64,000 nucleotides of DNA from CAYLPJ01 sp964385465 (GTDB taxonomy: Bacteria; Planctomycetota; Phycisphaerae; SM23-33): NCBI GenBank assembly GCA_964385465.1, contig CAYLPJ010000005.1, positions 80,741 to 144,740 on the forward strand, read 5' to 3'. The position numbers were made by a program, and so were the translations under genes. Positions 43,944 to 53,401 of the stretch are shown piece after piece (the first letter of the stretch is position 1; the number at the start of each line of letters is the position of its first letter). The notes under the pieces are model-generated. The model was not told the DNA's origin. It saw only the letters and a list, made by a program, of their open reading frames with translations, and did not search any database.

Positions 43944-45170
43944 TCACTGAGCTTCGGCGTTCTCGCCCGATCGCTCGCAGACGAACGCCCGCCGCCGGGG
44001 GCCCAGGCGGCACCACAGGACCGCCAGCCTCCGCCGACCCCGGCCCCGGAACCGCCGCTGGAGGGCGTCGGTGTCCAGCCGCAGGCCGCGGGGCTTGACC
44101 TCCACGGCCCCCGCGTCCAGCCGCCGCAACGCCCTGGCGATGTCCTTCTCCCGGCCGGGCACGTCGGCCAGGACGCGGAAACAGTGGGCCAGCGGCGTGC
44201 GGGTCGGGGCGTCGCCGAACAGCCAGGGCAGGCCCGGTTCGATCCGCCAGAGCCCTTCGGCCGCGGCGAGGTCATCCACCGCCTCGGCCGCCAGCACCGC
44301 CGGGCCCGGCTCGATCAGCCACTCGCCGGGCTCGCCCAGCGGGGCGTAGTCGGCAGCCCCGGCCGGGAGGGTGACCGACTCGGGCGCCTCGAAGCTGCCG
44401 AAGACCTCGGTCGCCACGCGGCGGGGGCCGTCGGCCCTGCCGCCCCACCATGCGATGAGCTGCTTGCAGACGCCGCGCTCGCTGACGTACTCGAGGCGGT
44501 CGGCGGCGAGGTCGTCGAGGTCGAACGGGCTGAGCCCCGGGGAGAGCTTCATCGCCCCGGCCCCCGTGCGGTGGATCAGCCGGCGGAGAAACCCCTCCCC
44601 GGGCGAGCCGTCGGCCAGGGCGACGCTCCGCCGACCCTCGGCGCGGCGGTCGGGGTCCACGTGCACCACCGCCGCGGCGTCGAGGGCGCTCTCCGTCGCG
44701 TCGGCGAGCTCGAAGCGGCATCGCGCGGCGACGCCCGCGGCCTCGGCGTTGTGGGCGGCGCAGAGCACCGCCTCGGGCGCGGCGTCAACGCCCCGAACCG
44801 ACAGGGCCGTGTTCGCCAGGGCCATCGCATCCCCGCCCAGCCCGCAGCAGAGGTCCACGACCTCGCCGGTGCCGCGCTCGGCCGCGATGGCCGAAAGACG
44901 CCCCGCCTTCCACGTCGCCAGGCGATACGAACTGGCCTGTTGGAGCAGCTTGTCGGTCGCCAGCAACCGCCGGGCGAGCTCGGGCGGGAACCGCTCGGCC
45001 GCGCGCTCCCGCAGCCGCCGCAGTTCGGCGACCGCCCCGGCCCGGTCGGCGTCGCACCGCTTCCGCAACCGTGCCACGGCCGCAAGGGGGTCGTCCGGCA
45101 GGTTCATGGCGAGCAATTCCGCGGCCTCGGGCGAGCGGAGGAATTCGAGCTGGTCGAGAGAGAGCTCCAT
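43944..45170 (-). CDS. Class I SAM methyltransferase with THUMP-like domain
   Basis: 408 aa. The SAM-binding core is VVDLCCGLGGDAMALANTAL, followed by GVDAAPEAVLCAAHNAEAAG and the motif IV region VVHVDPDRRAEGRRSV. The C-terminus (DIARALRRLDAGAVEVKPRG, LDTDALQRRFRGRGRRRLAV) fits the THUMP-like domain attached to this methyltransferase family, thought to act on RNA. The start at 45170 (MELSLDQLEFL) matches the domain boundary better than an upstream in-frame start at 45233; the ribosome site is weak. It lies 64 bp upstream of the zinc-ribbon gene on the same strand. Confidence 0.8.
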   Translation of the reverse strand: MELSLDQLEFLRSPEAAELLAMNLPDDPLAAVARLRKRCDADRAGAVAELRRLRERAAERFPPELARRLLATDKLLQQASSYRLATWKAGRLSAIAAERGTGEVVDLCCGLGGDAMALANTALSVRGVDAAPEAVLCAAHNAEAAGVAARCRFELADATESALDAAAVVHVDPDRRAEGRRSVALADGSPGEGFLRRLIHRTGAGAMKLSPGLSPFDLDDLAADRLEYVSERGVCKQLIAWWGGRADGPRRVATEVFGSFEAPESVTLPAGAADYAPLGEPGEWLIEPGPAVLAAEAVDDLAAAEGLWRIEPGLPWLFGDAPTRTPLAHCFRVLADVPGREKDIARALRRLDAGAVEVKPRGLRLDTDALQRRFRGRGRRRLAVLWCRLGPRRRAFVCERSGENAEAQ

Positions 45171-45228
45171 CGCCGGAGTGTCCCGCGCCGCCGCCGGGCA
45201 GGCAAGGAGGGGACAACAAGAACCAGCC

Positions 45229-45300
45229 GGCAAGCATCAGGTCTCAAACGAGAGGCAAGCAGCAAACACGCGGCAAGCGACGGATCGCAAACACGTCGGC
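45229..45300. repeat. Degenerate GCAAGC / GCAAACACG repeats
   Basis: The 242-bp gap between the methyltransferase and TauE genes holds loosely repeated GCAAGC and GCAAACACG words (about 45255-45295). Related inverted words (TTGTCGTTTGCCGTTTGG) lie near 45380-45400. Looks like an intergenic repeat, not a gene. Confidence 0.35.
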
Positions 45301-45412
45301 ATGCGGCGAACGCCGGAGGCGCGCTGAACTGCCGGGCAGCCCATGCGCCCCCCGCCCCCCGGCCGGCAACGCCTTCTTGGTTTGTCGTTTGCCGTTTGGT
45401 TCTTGCTCGCCG

Positions 45413-46171
45413 TCAGCCCATCCATGTCGCCGCGGCGCGGACGATGAGGGCGACGCCGAAGACGGCGACCAGCACGAACACGGCGCGGCGGAAGCTCTCG
45501 ACCGAAATCCCGCGGCTGAGGCGGTGGCCCAGCCAGAGCACCACCGCGCAGACCGGGGCGGCCACGGCGGCGAGGATCAGGACGTCGGCGTTGTAATCCC
45601 CGGCGATGCTGATCGCCACGTGGCGGTAGATCAGGCCCATGACGAAGACGAACTGGATGGTCGCCTTCATGTCGCGGGGGTCGTCGGCCTGCGAGTACAG
45701 GTACATGACCACGGGGGGCCCGCCGGTGACGAACGCCCCGCCGAGGAAGCCCCCGAGCATCCCGGCCAGCACGCCCACGGGCGCGGGCACCTTGCGTCGC
45801 CTGGGGCGGAACAGCAGCCCGTTGGCGGCGAAGGCCAGCAGCGTCACGCCCAGCGCCGCCCGGAACACCGGGCGGTCGCCGAAGACGTGGATGAACCCGT
45901 AGCCCAGCGGCATGCCCAGGACGGCCCCGGAGGTCACCAGCAGCCCGTATCGCCACTTGACCTTCACGTCCGCGTGGGACAGCCTCAGCAGCAGCAGCGT
46001 CCCGACGGTGGCGCAGACGGTGACCACGACGGTCATGGCCGTCATGTTGTGCGGCAGGAACGCCAGCAGCGTCGTGCCCACGATGCCGAAGCCGAACCCG
46101 CAGTATCCCTGCACGAACGCCGCCGCGGCGAGCATCGCCGCCACCAGGATGATGTCCACAGCCGTAACCAA
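45413..46171 (-). CDS. TauE/SafE-family membrane exporter
   Basis: 252 aa with about seven to eight membrane helices. VQGYCGFGFGIVGTTLLAFL and the mirrored LGGFLGGAFVTGGPPVVMYL are the two inverted repeats of the TauE/SafE family, which export sulfite, sulfonates or related organic anions. The frame starts at TTG with GAGGTGG about 5 nt upstream; a GTG four codons in is the alternative. Sulfite or sulfate export would fit an organism that removes sulfate from glycans, but the gene is far from the sulfatase and the substrate is not readable. Confidence 0.9.
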   Translation of the reverse strand: MVTAVDIILVAAMLAAAAFVQGYCGFGFGIVGTTLLAFLPHNMTAMTVVVTVCATVGTLLLLRLSHADVKVKWRYGLLVTSGAVLGMPLGYGFIHVFGDRPVFRAALGVTLLAFAANGLLFRPRRRKVPAPVGVLAGMLGGFLGGAFVTGGPPVVMYLYSQADDPRDMKATIQFVFVMGLIYRHVAISIAGDYNADVLILAAVAAPVCAVVLWLGHRLSRGISVESFRRAVFVLVAVFGVALIVRAAATWMG

Positions 46172-46259
46172 TCACCACCTCGCGAGCGGCCCATCGTACA
46201 CCACGATCCCCCTCCCGCAAGGGCGACGCCGCAACCGCCCCCGCGAGATCTCTCGCCGT

Positions 46260-46288
46260 TTGCCAACCGGGCGCCGGCGGGGTATCGT
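46260..46288 (+). promoter_or_regulatory. Sigma-70-like promoter of the SPOR lipoprotein gene
   Basis: TTGCCA (46260-46265), exact 17-bp spacer, TATCGT (46283-46288), about 29 nt upstream of the ATG with GGGAGG in between. Confidence 0.6.
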
Positions 46289-46317
46289 GGGGGTGGTCCA
46301 ACCCAGGGAGGTGCGAC

Positions 46318-47118
46318 ATGGACGCCAGCGGACGAATGGTTCGGTCTGCGATGCTGCTCGGTCTTGCCCTGCTGCTCGCCGCCGCCGGCTGCGCCCAGCC
46401 GGTGACGCCGGAGGCGCGGAAGCTCCTGGTCGCCGGGCGGGAGGCCTACCAGCGGGGGGACGACGACGCGGCCATCTCCAGCACGTCGGCGTTCCTGGCC
46501 GACTTCTCCAGGAGCGAGGAGGCGGATGTCGCCTACTACCTCCGCGGGCTCGCGCGGTACCGGAAGGGCAACACCTCGGATGCCAAGACCGATCTGAAGT
46601 TCGCCGCCGCCACGACCGACCGGCAGGACATCCGCCTCGGGGCCCTCAAGGCCCTGGGCGATCTCGTCTTCGAGGAAGGCGACATGGACTGGGCCGAGAC
46701 GCTCTACCGCCAGGCCCTCGCCGAGACCCGGCAGGGCGTCAAGCCCGCCGACGAGATCCGCTACCGCCTCGGCGCCGTGCTGCAGCGGCAGGGGCGCTGG
46801 AACGAGGCCGACGAGCAGTTCGACCGCGTCGTGCATCTCTTCGGCGGCACGGAGCTGGCCGATCGCGCCGAGAGGCGCCTCCGCTGCATCGCCTGGACGG
46901 TTCAGGCCGGGGCGTACGTCGAGGCCGGCCGCGCCAACGCCGAGGCCGCCCGCCTGCGGGCCAAGGGCCTCTCGGCCGTGACGCGCCCGGTGCCGACCCG
47001 CGGGCGGCTGCTGCACGTCGTGCAGGTCGGCTGGCACGAGCGGTACGCCGACGCCGCGGCGGCCTTGCCGGAGGCGAAGAAGCTGCGGTCGGATGCGCAC
47101 GTCGTGCCCACGCGTTGA
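46318..47118 (+). CDS. TPR lipoprotein with C-terminal SPOR domain
   Basis: 266 aa. Lipoprotein signal with lipobox LAAAGC (Cys25). TPR-like repeats span about 35-190 (AREAYQRGDDDAAISSTSAF, YRKGNTSDAKTDLKFAAATT, GDMDWAETLYRQALAETRQG). The last 40 residues (LLHVVQVGWHERYADAAAAL) resemble a SPOR domain, which binds denuded peptidoglycan at division sites. Probably an outer-membrane-anchored periplasmic scaffold acting on the cell wall. GGGAGG is 7 nt upstream of the ATG. Divergent from TauE. Confidence 0.8.
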   Translation: MDASGRMVRSAMLLGLALLLAAAGCAQPVTPEARKLLVAGREAYQRGDDDAAISSTSAFLADFSRSEEADVAYYLRGLARYRKGNTSDAKTDLKFAAATTDRQDIRLGALKALGDLVFEEGDMDWAETLYRQALAETRQGVKPADEIRYRLGAVLQRQGRWNEADEQFDRVVHLFGGTELADRAERRLRCIAWTVQAGAYVEAGRANAEAARLRAKGLSAVTRPVPTRGRLLHVVQVGWHERYADAAAALPEAKKLRSDAHVVPTR

Positions 47119-47533
47119 GCTGCCCCGGCGGTCGGCGGGGGGCGAGGGAGGGATGACGTAAAGCGTTATCGGTTATCGGGTAGTGGGCATTGGCTGACGG
47201 GGGATGCCCGCGGGGAGGTCCCGGAGCCTGCACCGCGCCGCGGCTGGGCCTTCTCCCCGCCGCGACCGACGTATCGGCGGGCTGGTTTGCGTCCCGAGCT
47301 TACTTCAGGGGATTGCCCCGCGCGCCGATAGGAAGGCTGGAGGTTAACGGAGTCGTGTCTGACGAGAAGGACCACAGCCCCGCGGCGGTTCGGCGCCGTG
47401 TCCGCGGCCCTGCCGTGCCTTTCGGCCCGGACGGGGCGGCGGGACCGCACGCCGCCCGCGGTCGCATCGCCCGGCCGAGACCCTCGGCCGGCGGGTCCCG
47501 GCCCCTCTCGCCGGCAGATGGAGGGTGCCCACG
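47119..47533. other. 415-bp gap with repeat-like start
   Basis: It begins with a GTTATCGGTTATCGGGTAGT stretch (about 47164-47183), which looks like a degenerate intergenic repeat. It also holds a weak 60-aa frame, listed separately. No promoter was recognised. Confidence 0.4.
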
Positions 47534-47537
47534 GTGA
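47355..47537 (+). CDS. Doubtful 60-aa frame overlapping the TPR gene start
   Basis: A GTG-started frame (VSDEKDHSPAAVRRRV...) ends in a TGA that overlaps the start of the next gene (GTGA), the coupling seen elsewhere here, and a GGAGG lies upstream. The product is Arg/Pro/Gly-rich and looks random, so it may be noncoding. Confidence 0.2.
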   Translation: MSDEKDHSPAAVRRRVRGPAVPFGPDGAAGPHAARGRIARPRPSAGGSRPLSPADGGCPR

Positions 47538-49180
47538 GTCACATCCTGGAACTTCTCGGCCGGGGCGTCGGCGAGGATCTCGGCGATCTTCTGGACCGGT
47601 ACTTTCGCGTCCCGCCCGGGGAGGATATCGAGGTGCTGCGCGAGACCTGCCGGCGCGAGCCCGAACAGGGCGACTGCCGACGGCGCCTTGGCGTGGCCTG
47701 CCTCCGCGCCGCCGAGCCGGCGGAGGCGGCCGAGCACCTCGCCGCCGCCGTGGCGGCCGGGCCGGACGACCTCGGCGCGCGCCTGGCCCTGGCGACGGCC
47801 CGCGACGAGCAGGGCCGACCGGCCGAGGCGCTGGAGCAGCTCACCGCCGCCGCCCGCCTGCGCCCCGGGGAGGCGCCGATTCTCTTCGCCAAGGGCTTCT
47901 GCCTGGAGAAGCTCAACCGCCCGGCCAAGGCGGCCGAGGCCTACACGGCCGCACTGGCCGCCGACGAGGATCTCCTGGCGGCGCGCGAGCGTCTGGCGGC
48001 GATCGCGGTGCTGCGGGCCGAGCCGGAGACGGCGGCCGACCAGTACCGCGCGCTGCGCGACGCGTGTCCCGAGACGATCGGCTACCGGGCGGCGCTGGCG
48101 CATCTGCTCTACCGAGCCGGTTCGCACGCCGAGGCGGTGGACGAGTACGAGACGGCCCTGGCGATGGAGCCGGAGAACTGGGCGCTGGTGGACGACGAGG
48201 TCGAGGCCCTGGTGGCCGAGGGCGAAATCGAGCGTGCCCTGGACCGCCTCGGCGCGTTGATCGAGGACCAGGGCCCGTTTCCGGACCTGCACGTCCGCGC
48301 GGCGGACCTGTACAGCCGCCGGGGCGACGACGACGCGGCGATGGCGCACTACCACGCGGCGCTGAACCTCCAGCCGGACTACCTGGAGGCGACGGTGCGG
48401 CTGGGTACGCACCACCTGGTCAACGGTCGGTGGGAGGAGGCGGCGGAGAGCTTCCACCGCGCCGGCGAGCTGAATGACCGCGTGCTGCTGTGCTACGTGG
48501 GGATGGGCGTGGCGCAGGCGGCGATGGGCGAGCGGTCGGACGCGATGAACAGCTTCGACCTGGCCTCGGCGGTCGAGCCGAACAGCACGCTGCTGCTGGC
48601 GGAGATGACCAAGCTCCAGCTCAAGAGCGCCGTCGCCGACGCGTTCGCCAACAGTTTCGCCACGAACGAGCAGGCCTCGGCGGATGGGTTGTCGCTGGGC
48701 GCCGACGAGTTGCTGCGGCGGCAGGTCGCCCGCCACGCCGACGAGGCTCGCCGGCGGCCCGACCACCCGGACGTCCGCTACCGCTACGGCGTGCTGCTGC
48801 GCGCCGGCGGGCGGATCGTCGACGCCGTCGAGCAGTTCCGCCACGCGGTGCGGCTGAGCCCGGCCTTCGCCAAGGCGTGGGTGAGCCTCGGCGTCTGCCA
48901 GCAGGAGATGGGGCTGGTCGCCGAGGCCGTCTCGTCGTTCACCCAGGCCATGGACATCCGCCGGGAGCAGATCGAGTTGCACTACCGCCTGGGACTGCTG
49001 TACACCCACCGGGAGACGTTCGAGCAGTCGGTCCGGCAGATGGAAGCCGCCGCCGACGGCGGCACCGACGAGCAGATCCGCGCCGGCCTGGCCCTGTCGC
49101 TGCAGACCATGGGCCTGATGGACCCCGTCGCCGCCACCTGGCGGAGCCTCTGGCGCATGCACCGCGCCCGCGCGGGCTGA
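47534..49180 (+). CDS. Cytoplasmic TPR-repeat protein
   Basis: 548 aa, no signal peptide. After an N-terminal helix pair (HILELLGRGVGEDLGDLLDR) it consists of tetratricopeptide repeats, about 45-330 and 390-540 (QGRPAEALEQLTAAARLRPG, AGSHAEAVDEYETALAMEPE, DDDAAMAHYHAALNLQPDYL, AGGRIVDAVEQFRHAVRLSP). A TPR scaffold for protein-protein contacts; partners unknown. The GTG at 47534 is chosen because GGAGG lies 9 nt upstream; a GTG at 47525 would sit directly on that site. The next gene, glmS, follows after 168 bp. Confidence 0.8.
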   Translation: MSHILELLGRGVGEDLGDLLDRYFRVPPGEDIEVLRETCRREPEQGDCRRRLGVACLRAAEPAEAAEHLAAAVAAGPDDLGARLALATARDEQGRPAEALEQLTAAARLRPGEAPILFAKGFCLEKLNRPAKAAEAYTAALAADEDLLAARERLAAIAVLRAEPETAADQYRALRDACPETIGYRAALAHLLYRAGSHAEAVDEYETALAMEPENWALVDDEVEALVAEGEIERALDRLGALIEDQGPFPDLHVRAADLYSRRGDDDAAMAHYHAALNLQPDYLEATVRLGTHHLVNGRWEEAAESFHRAGELNDRVLLCYVGMGVAQAAMGERSDAMNSFDLASAVEPNSTLLLAEMTKLQLKSAVADAFANSFATNEQASADGLSLGADELLRRQVARHADEARRRPDHPDVRYRYGVLLRAGGRIVDAVEQFRHAVRLSPAFAKAWVSLGVCQQEMGLVAEAVSSFTQAMDIRREQIELHYRLGLLYTHRETFEQSVRQMEAAADGGTDEQIRAGLALSLQTMGLMDPVAATWRSLWRMHRARAG

Positions 49181-49348
49181 AACCGGCCCGCCCGGCCACC
49201 AAGCCCGGAACCCCGGCGGCCTTGCCGCGTAGCAATGGCTGTGAGACAATTCGTTCCGGAGGGCCGGAGGCGAGAGGACACGATACGATCGGGCGATCGG
49301 GCGGCGGTGAGGCGCCCGCGCCGCACCCGTGCGGAAAGGTAGACATCC

Positions 49349-51190
49349 ATGTGCGGAATCGTCGGCTACATCGGCCGCAAGCAGGCCACCAACGTGCTCG
49401 TCGAGGGGCTCAAGCGGCTGGAGTACCGCGGGTACGACTCGGCCGGCGTGTGTATCGCTCACGACGGCGCATTGCACATCGCCAAGGATTCGGGGCGGGT
49501 GATGAAGCTGGAGCGGCTCGTCGAGGCCGACGGGCGGTTTGCGGTGGGCACGTCGGGGATCGCCCACACGCGATGGGCGACGCACGGGGCGCCGAACCAG
49601 ACCAACGCCCACCCTCACACGGACGGCTCGGGGCGGATCGCGCTGGTGCATAACGGCATCATCGAGAACTACGCGACGCTGAAGCAGTTCCTCGAGGGCA
49701 AGGGGCACGTCTTCGGCACGGAGACGGATACCGAGGTGTTGGTGGCGCTGATTTCCGAGCTCTACCACGACGGCTGCGACACGCTGGAGCAGGCGGTGCA
49801 GGCGGCGCTGCAGGAAGTGACGGGGACGTACGGCATCGCGGTGATGTCGGCGGACGAGCCGGAGAAGATCGTCGCGGCGCGGAAGGGCAGCCCGCTGATC
49901 GTGGGCGTGGGGACCGATGAGTACATCGTCGCCTCGGACGCCTCGGCGATCATCGGGCACACGTCGAACGTCATCTACCTCAACGACAACGAGATGGTGG
50001 TCCTGGGTCCGGCTGCGATGCGGACGCTGACGATCGACAACGTCCCGATCAACAAGGACGTCGAGCGGATCGAGTGGTCGCTGGAGGAGATCGCCCGCGG
50101 CGGGTTCGACCACTTCATGCTCAAGGAGATCTTCGAGCAGCCCGAGGCGATCGGCAACTGCCTCCGCGGGCGGCTGGACCTGCGGGACAACCGCATCCAG
50201 CTCGGCGGCCTGGCCAGCGTCTACCGCGACCTGGTCAAGACGCGGAAGGTCATCATCAGCGCCTGCGGGACCGCGTGGCATGCCGGGCTGGTCGGCGAGT
50301 ACCTCTTCGAGGACCTCGCCCGCCTGCCCACCGAGGTCGAATACGCCAGCGAGTTCCGCTACCGCAACCCGATCATCGACGAGGGGACCATGTTCCTGTC
50401 GATCAGCCAGTCCGGCGAGACGGCCGACACGCTGGCGGCCCTTCGCGAGGCGCGCGAGAAGGGCGCCCTGCCGCTGGGGATCGTCAACGCCGTCGGCTCG
50501 ACGATCGCACGGGAGACCGACGCGGGGGTCTACATCCACGCCGGCCCGGAGATCGGCGTGGCCTCGACGAAGGCGTTCACCTGCCAGGTGACCGTCGAGG
50601 CGATGATGGCGCTGATGCTCGGGCGCCGGCGGTTCATGAGCCAGCAGAAGATGTCCGAGTACCTCCACGCCCTCGCCGAGATCCCCGCCAAGGTCGAGGA
50701 AACGCTCGCGCTGAACGAGCCCATCCGCGACATCGTCGGCGACTACGTGGACTTCGACAACTGGCTGTTCCTCGGGCGCGGATACCACTACCCCATCGCC
50801 CTCGAAGGCGCGCTGAAGCTCAAGGAGATCAGCTACATTCACGCCGAGGGCCTCCCGGCCGCCGAGATGAAGCACGGGCCCATCGCGCTGATCCACAAGG
50901 GCATGCCGGTGGTGTTCATCGCCCCCCGCTGCGCGACGTACGACAAGATCGTCAGCAACATCGAGGAGGTCCGGGCGCGCGGCGGGCGCGTGCTGGCGGT
51001 GGCGACCGAGGGCGACGACCACATCCGCAGGTACGCCGACCACGTCTTCCACGTGCCCGACACGCTCGCGCCGCTCCAGCCGCTGCTGACCGTCGTGCCG
51101 CTTCAGCTCCTGGCCTACCACGCCGCCGTCGCCAGGGGCTGCAACGTCGACAAGCCCCGCAATCTCGCCAAGAGCGTGACCGTCGAGTGA
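49349..51190 (+). CDS. glmS: Glutamine-fructose-6-phosphate aminotransferase
   Basis: 613 aa, normal family length. MCGIVGYIGRKQATNVLVEG supplies the N-terminal nucleophile Cys (after Met removal); RLEYRGYDSAGV and GIAHTRWATHG complete the glutaminase domain. Two SIS domains follow (IISACGTAWHAGLVGEYLFE; FLSISQSGETADTLAALREA), ending in the characteristic KSVTVE. It makes glucosamine 6-phosphate for peptidoglycan and lipid A. AAAGG is 9 nt before the ATG. No glmS ribozyme-like structure was recognised in the 168-bp upstream gap. Confidence 0.97.
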   Translation: MCGIVGYIGRKQATNVLVEGLKRLEYRGYDSAGVCIAHDGALHIAKDSGRVMKLERLVEADGRFAVGTSGIAHTRWATHGAPNQTNAHPHTDGSGRIALVHNGIIENYATLKQFLEGKGHVFGTETDTEVLVALISELYHDGCDTLEQAVQAALQEVTGTYGIAVMSADEPEKIVAARKGSPLIVGVGTDEYIVASDASAIIGHTSNVIYLNDNEMVVLGPAAMRTLTIDNVPINKDVERIEWSLEEIARGGFDHFMLKEIFEQPEAIGNCLRGRLDLRDNRIQLGGLASVYRDLVKTRKVIISACGTAWHAGLVGEYLFEDLARLPTEVEYASEFRYRNPIIDEGTMFLSISQSGETADTLAALREAREKGALPLGIVNAVGSTIARETDAGVYIHAGPEIGVASTKAFTCQVTVEAMMALMLGRRRFMSQQKMSEYLHALAEIPAKVEETLALNEPIRDIVGDYVDFDNWLFLGRGYHYPIALEGALKLKEISYIHAEGLPAAEMKHGPIALIHKGMPVVFIAPRCATYDKIVSNIEEVRARGGRVLAVATEGDDHIRRYADHVFHVPDTLAPLQPLLTVVPLQLLAYHAAVARGCNVDKPRNLAKSVTVE

Positions 51191-51215
51191 CCTTCCCGCC
51201 CCGAACGGGTAAGAT

Positions 51216-51893
51216 ATGAGCGTGTGTGCTTCCCGGCCCAACGCCGAACAGGCCGCGCCGCAGCCGCAGGAACCGGCGCCCCCGCCGCTGCCCGCCGAGC
51301 GGCAGGAAGGGCCCCTCTCGCCCGAACAGCTCCAGGCCGTCGGCGACGCCAGGCGCCGCGCCGCCAGGATCCGCACCGCCGGCGGGGTGGCGCTGTTCAA
51401 CGGCTGCACCATCGGCTTCTTCGCCGCCACCGCGGCGCTGTTCGCGCTGATCAGCCCGCTGTTCGGGCATCTCGACGTCAAGGCGCTCGTCATGACGGTC
51501 GGGCTCGGCGCGGTGGCGTGGAACGAGCTCCGCGGTCGCAAGCTGCTGCTCCGCTACGAGCCCCGCGCCCCCCGCGTGCTGGGCTGGAACCAGGTGGGCC
51601 TGCTGGCGCTGATCGTCGGCTACTGCCTCTGGCAGCTCGCCGAGGCCGCCTGGGGGCCGAATCCCTATGCCGAGCAGATCGCCGCCACGCCCGAGCTGGG
51701 CGGCATGCTGGGGGACATCTCGGCCCTGCACCGGAAGCTCACGTACATCGCCTACACCGCCGTCATCGCCGGCACGGTGATCTTCCAGGGCCTCAACGCC
51801 CTCTACTATTTCACCCGCGCCCGCCACCTCCGCGCCTTCCTCCACGAGACCCCCGCCTGGGTCGTCGAGCTCCAGCGCCACGCGGCGACCTGA
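51216..51893 (+). CDS. Membrane protein of unknown function
   Basis: 225 aa, 25 bp after glmS. A Pro/Gln-rich N-terminus (about 1-45) precedes four hydrophobic segments (about 60-82, 88-104, 126-146, 180-200: GVALFNGCTIGFFAATAALF, VGLLALIVGYCLWQLAEAAW). No family recognised. The ribosome site is weak. The short gap suggests co-transcription with glmS. Confidence 0.65.
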   Translation: MSVCASRPNAEQAAPQPQEPAPPPLPAERQEGPLSPEQLQAVGDARRRAARIRTAGGVALFNGCTIGFFAATAALFALISPLFGHLDVKALVMTVGLGAVAWNELRGRKLLLRYEPRAPRVLGWNQVGLLALIVGYCLWQLAEAAWGPNPYAEQIAATPELGGMLGDISALHRKLTYIAYTAVIAGTVIFQGLNALYYFTRARHLRAFLHETPAWVVELQRHAAT

Positions 51894-52047
51894 GGCGAAC
51901 GCGCCCGCGTTCGCCCGCGGTCAAGGGACCCGGTATACCCAAACCAGTCTCGGGGCGGTCGATCCGCACCCGCCGCGACGGTGCATCCCCCCCGCCGGCC
52001 GCCGCGGAGGCGCAGCCTCCGTTCTGTCGCGCCCGGCGGGCAGTCCG

Positions 52048-52053
52048 TATACT
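52048..52053 (+). promoter_or_regulatory. -10 box of rarA, leaderless type
   Basis: TATACT ends 7 nt before the rarA ATG, in the context TCCGTATACTGGG, nearly the same as TCCGTATAATGGA in front of the gene at 62848. No ribosome site intervenes. Confidence 0.5.
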
Positions 52054-52060
52054 GGGTTCC

Positions 52061-53401
52061 ATGGACCTGTTCCGCGAATCGGAAGACGCCGCCGTCGCCG
52101 CCAACGCCCCGCTGGCGGTGCGAATGCGCCCGCGGACGGTCGACGAGATCCTCGGCCAGGACGCCTTTCTCGGCCCCGGGCGGATGCTGCGGCGGATGCT
52201 CGAGGCCGACCGGCTGAGCAGCCTGGTCTTCCACGGCCCGCCCGGGTGCGGCAAGACGACGTTGGCGACGGTCATCGCCCGCCACTGCTCGGCGGAGTTT
52301 CACGCCCTCAACGCCGTGCGTGCGTCGGTGAAGGACGTCCGCCGCATCGCCGACCACGCGCGGGCGGAGCTGTCCTCATCCGGGCGGCGGACCGTGCTGT
52401 TCATCGACGAGCTGCACCGCTTCAACCGCGCCCAGCAGGACTCGCTGCTCAACGACGTGGAGAACGGCACGCTGATCCTGATCGGGGCGACCACGGAGAA
52501 CCCGTTCTTCACCGTCAATTCCCCGCTGCTGAGCCGCTCGACGGTCTTCCGGTTCGAGCCGCTCACCGAGGCGGACATCGTCGACCTGCTCGGCCGAGCG
52601 CTTGCCGACCAGGAGCGCGGGCTCGGCGCGTACGACGTCCGCGCCGACGACGACGCCCTCGCCCACCTCGCCACCGTCAGCGACGGCGACGCGCGACGCG
52701 CCCTGACCGCCCTGGAGATCGCCGTCCGCAGCCAGCTCACCGCCGCCGGCGACGAGACCGCCACCGTCCACGTCGACCTCGCCGTCGCACAGGAGTCCAT
52801 CCAGGCCAAGGCCGTCCAGTACGACCGCGCGGGCGACCAGCACTACGACGCCGCCAGCGCCTTCATCAAGTCGATGCGAGGGTCGGATCCCGACGCGGCC
52901 GTCTACTGGCTCGCACGCATGCTCGAGGCCGGCGAGGACCCGCTGTTCTGCGCCCGGCGGATCGCCATCCTCGCCAGCGAGGACGTCGGCAACGCCGACC
53001 CGCGGGCGATCGCCGTCGCGGCCGCGGCGTACCAGATCACCGAGCGCATCGGCATGCCCGAGTGCCGCTACACGCTGGCCCAGGCGGCGGTGTACATGGC
53101 CACGGCGCCGAAGTCGAACGCCTCGTGCCTGGCCATCGACGCGGCCATGGAAGACGTTCGCAGCCGGCGGACGGTTCCCGTGCCCAAGCACCTCCGCAAC
53201 GCCCCCCACCCGGCGATGGCCCAGCAGTACGGGCACGGGGTCGGCTACCAGTACAGCCACGACCACCCCGGCGGGGTCAGCCCGGACCAGGACTACCTCG
53301 GCGTGGAGCGGACGTACTACACGCCGACCGGGCGGGGCTACGAGAAGCACATCGCCGCGTACCTGGACTGGGCGGCGAAGCTGCGCGGGGAGGCCGAATG
53401 A
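52061..53401 (+). CDS. rarA: Replication-associated recombination protein A
   Basis: 446-aa AAA+ ATPase (RarA/MgsA/WRNIP1). NAPLAVRMRPRTVDEILGQD starts the family; Walker A GPPGCGKTT (59-67), Walker B VLFIDELHR (Asp116-Glu117), sensor region GATTENPFFTVNSPLLSR, then the clamp-loader-like C-terminus with AIKSM-type FIKSMRGSDPDAAVYWLARM and SEDVGNADP. It acts on stalled replication forks. The ATG at 52061 begins the conserved N-terminus (MDLFRESEDAAVAANAPLAV). A -10 box ends 7 nt upstream, so the mRNA may be leaderless. Overlaps the next gene by ATGA. Confidence 0.95.
   Translation: MDLFRESEDAAVAANAPLAVRMRPRTVDEILGQDAFLGPGRMLRRMLEADRLSSLVFHGPPGCGKTTLATVIARHCSAEFHALNAVRASVKDVRRIADHARAELSSSGRRTVLFIDELHRFNRAQQDSLLNDVENGTLILIGATTENPFFTVNSPLLSRSTVFRFEPLTEADIVDLLGRALADQERGLGAYDVRADDDALAHLATVSDGDARRALTALEIAVRSQLTAAGDETATVHVDLAVAQESIQAKAVQYDRAGDQHYDAASAFIKSMRGSDPDAAVYWLARMLEAGEDPLFCARRIAILASEDVGNADPRAIAVAAAAYQITERIGMPECRYTLAQAAVYMATAPKSNASCLAIDAAMEDVRSRRTVPVPKHLRNAPHPAMAQQYGHGVGYQYSHDHPGGVSPDQDYLGVERTYYTPTGRGYEKHIAAYLDWAAKLRGEAE

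Noticed and set aside
49181..49348. A glmS ribozyme upstream of glmS
   Set aside because: None of the conserved ribozyme core was seen; only a short GCGGC-CTT-GCCGC hairpin is present.
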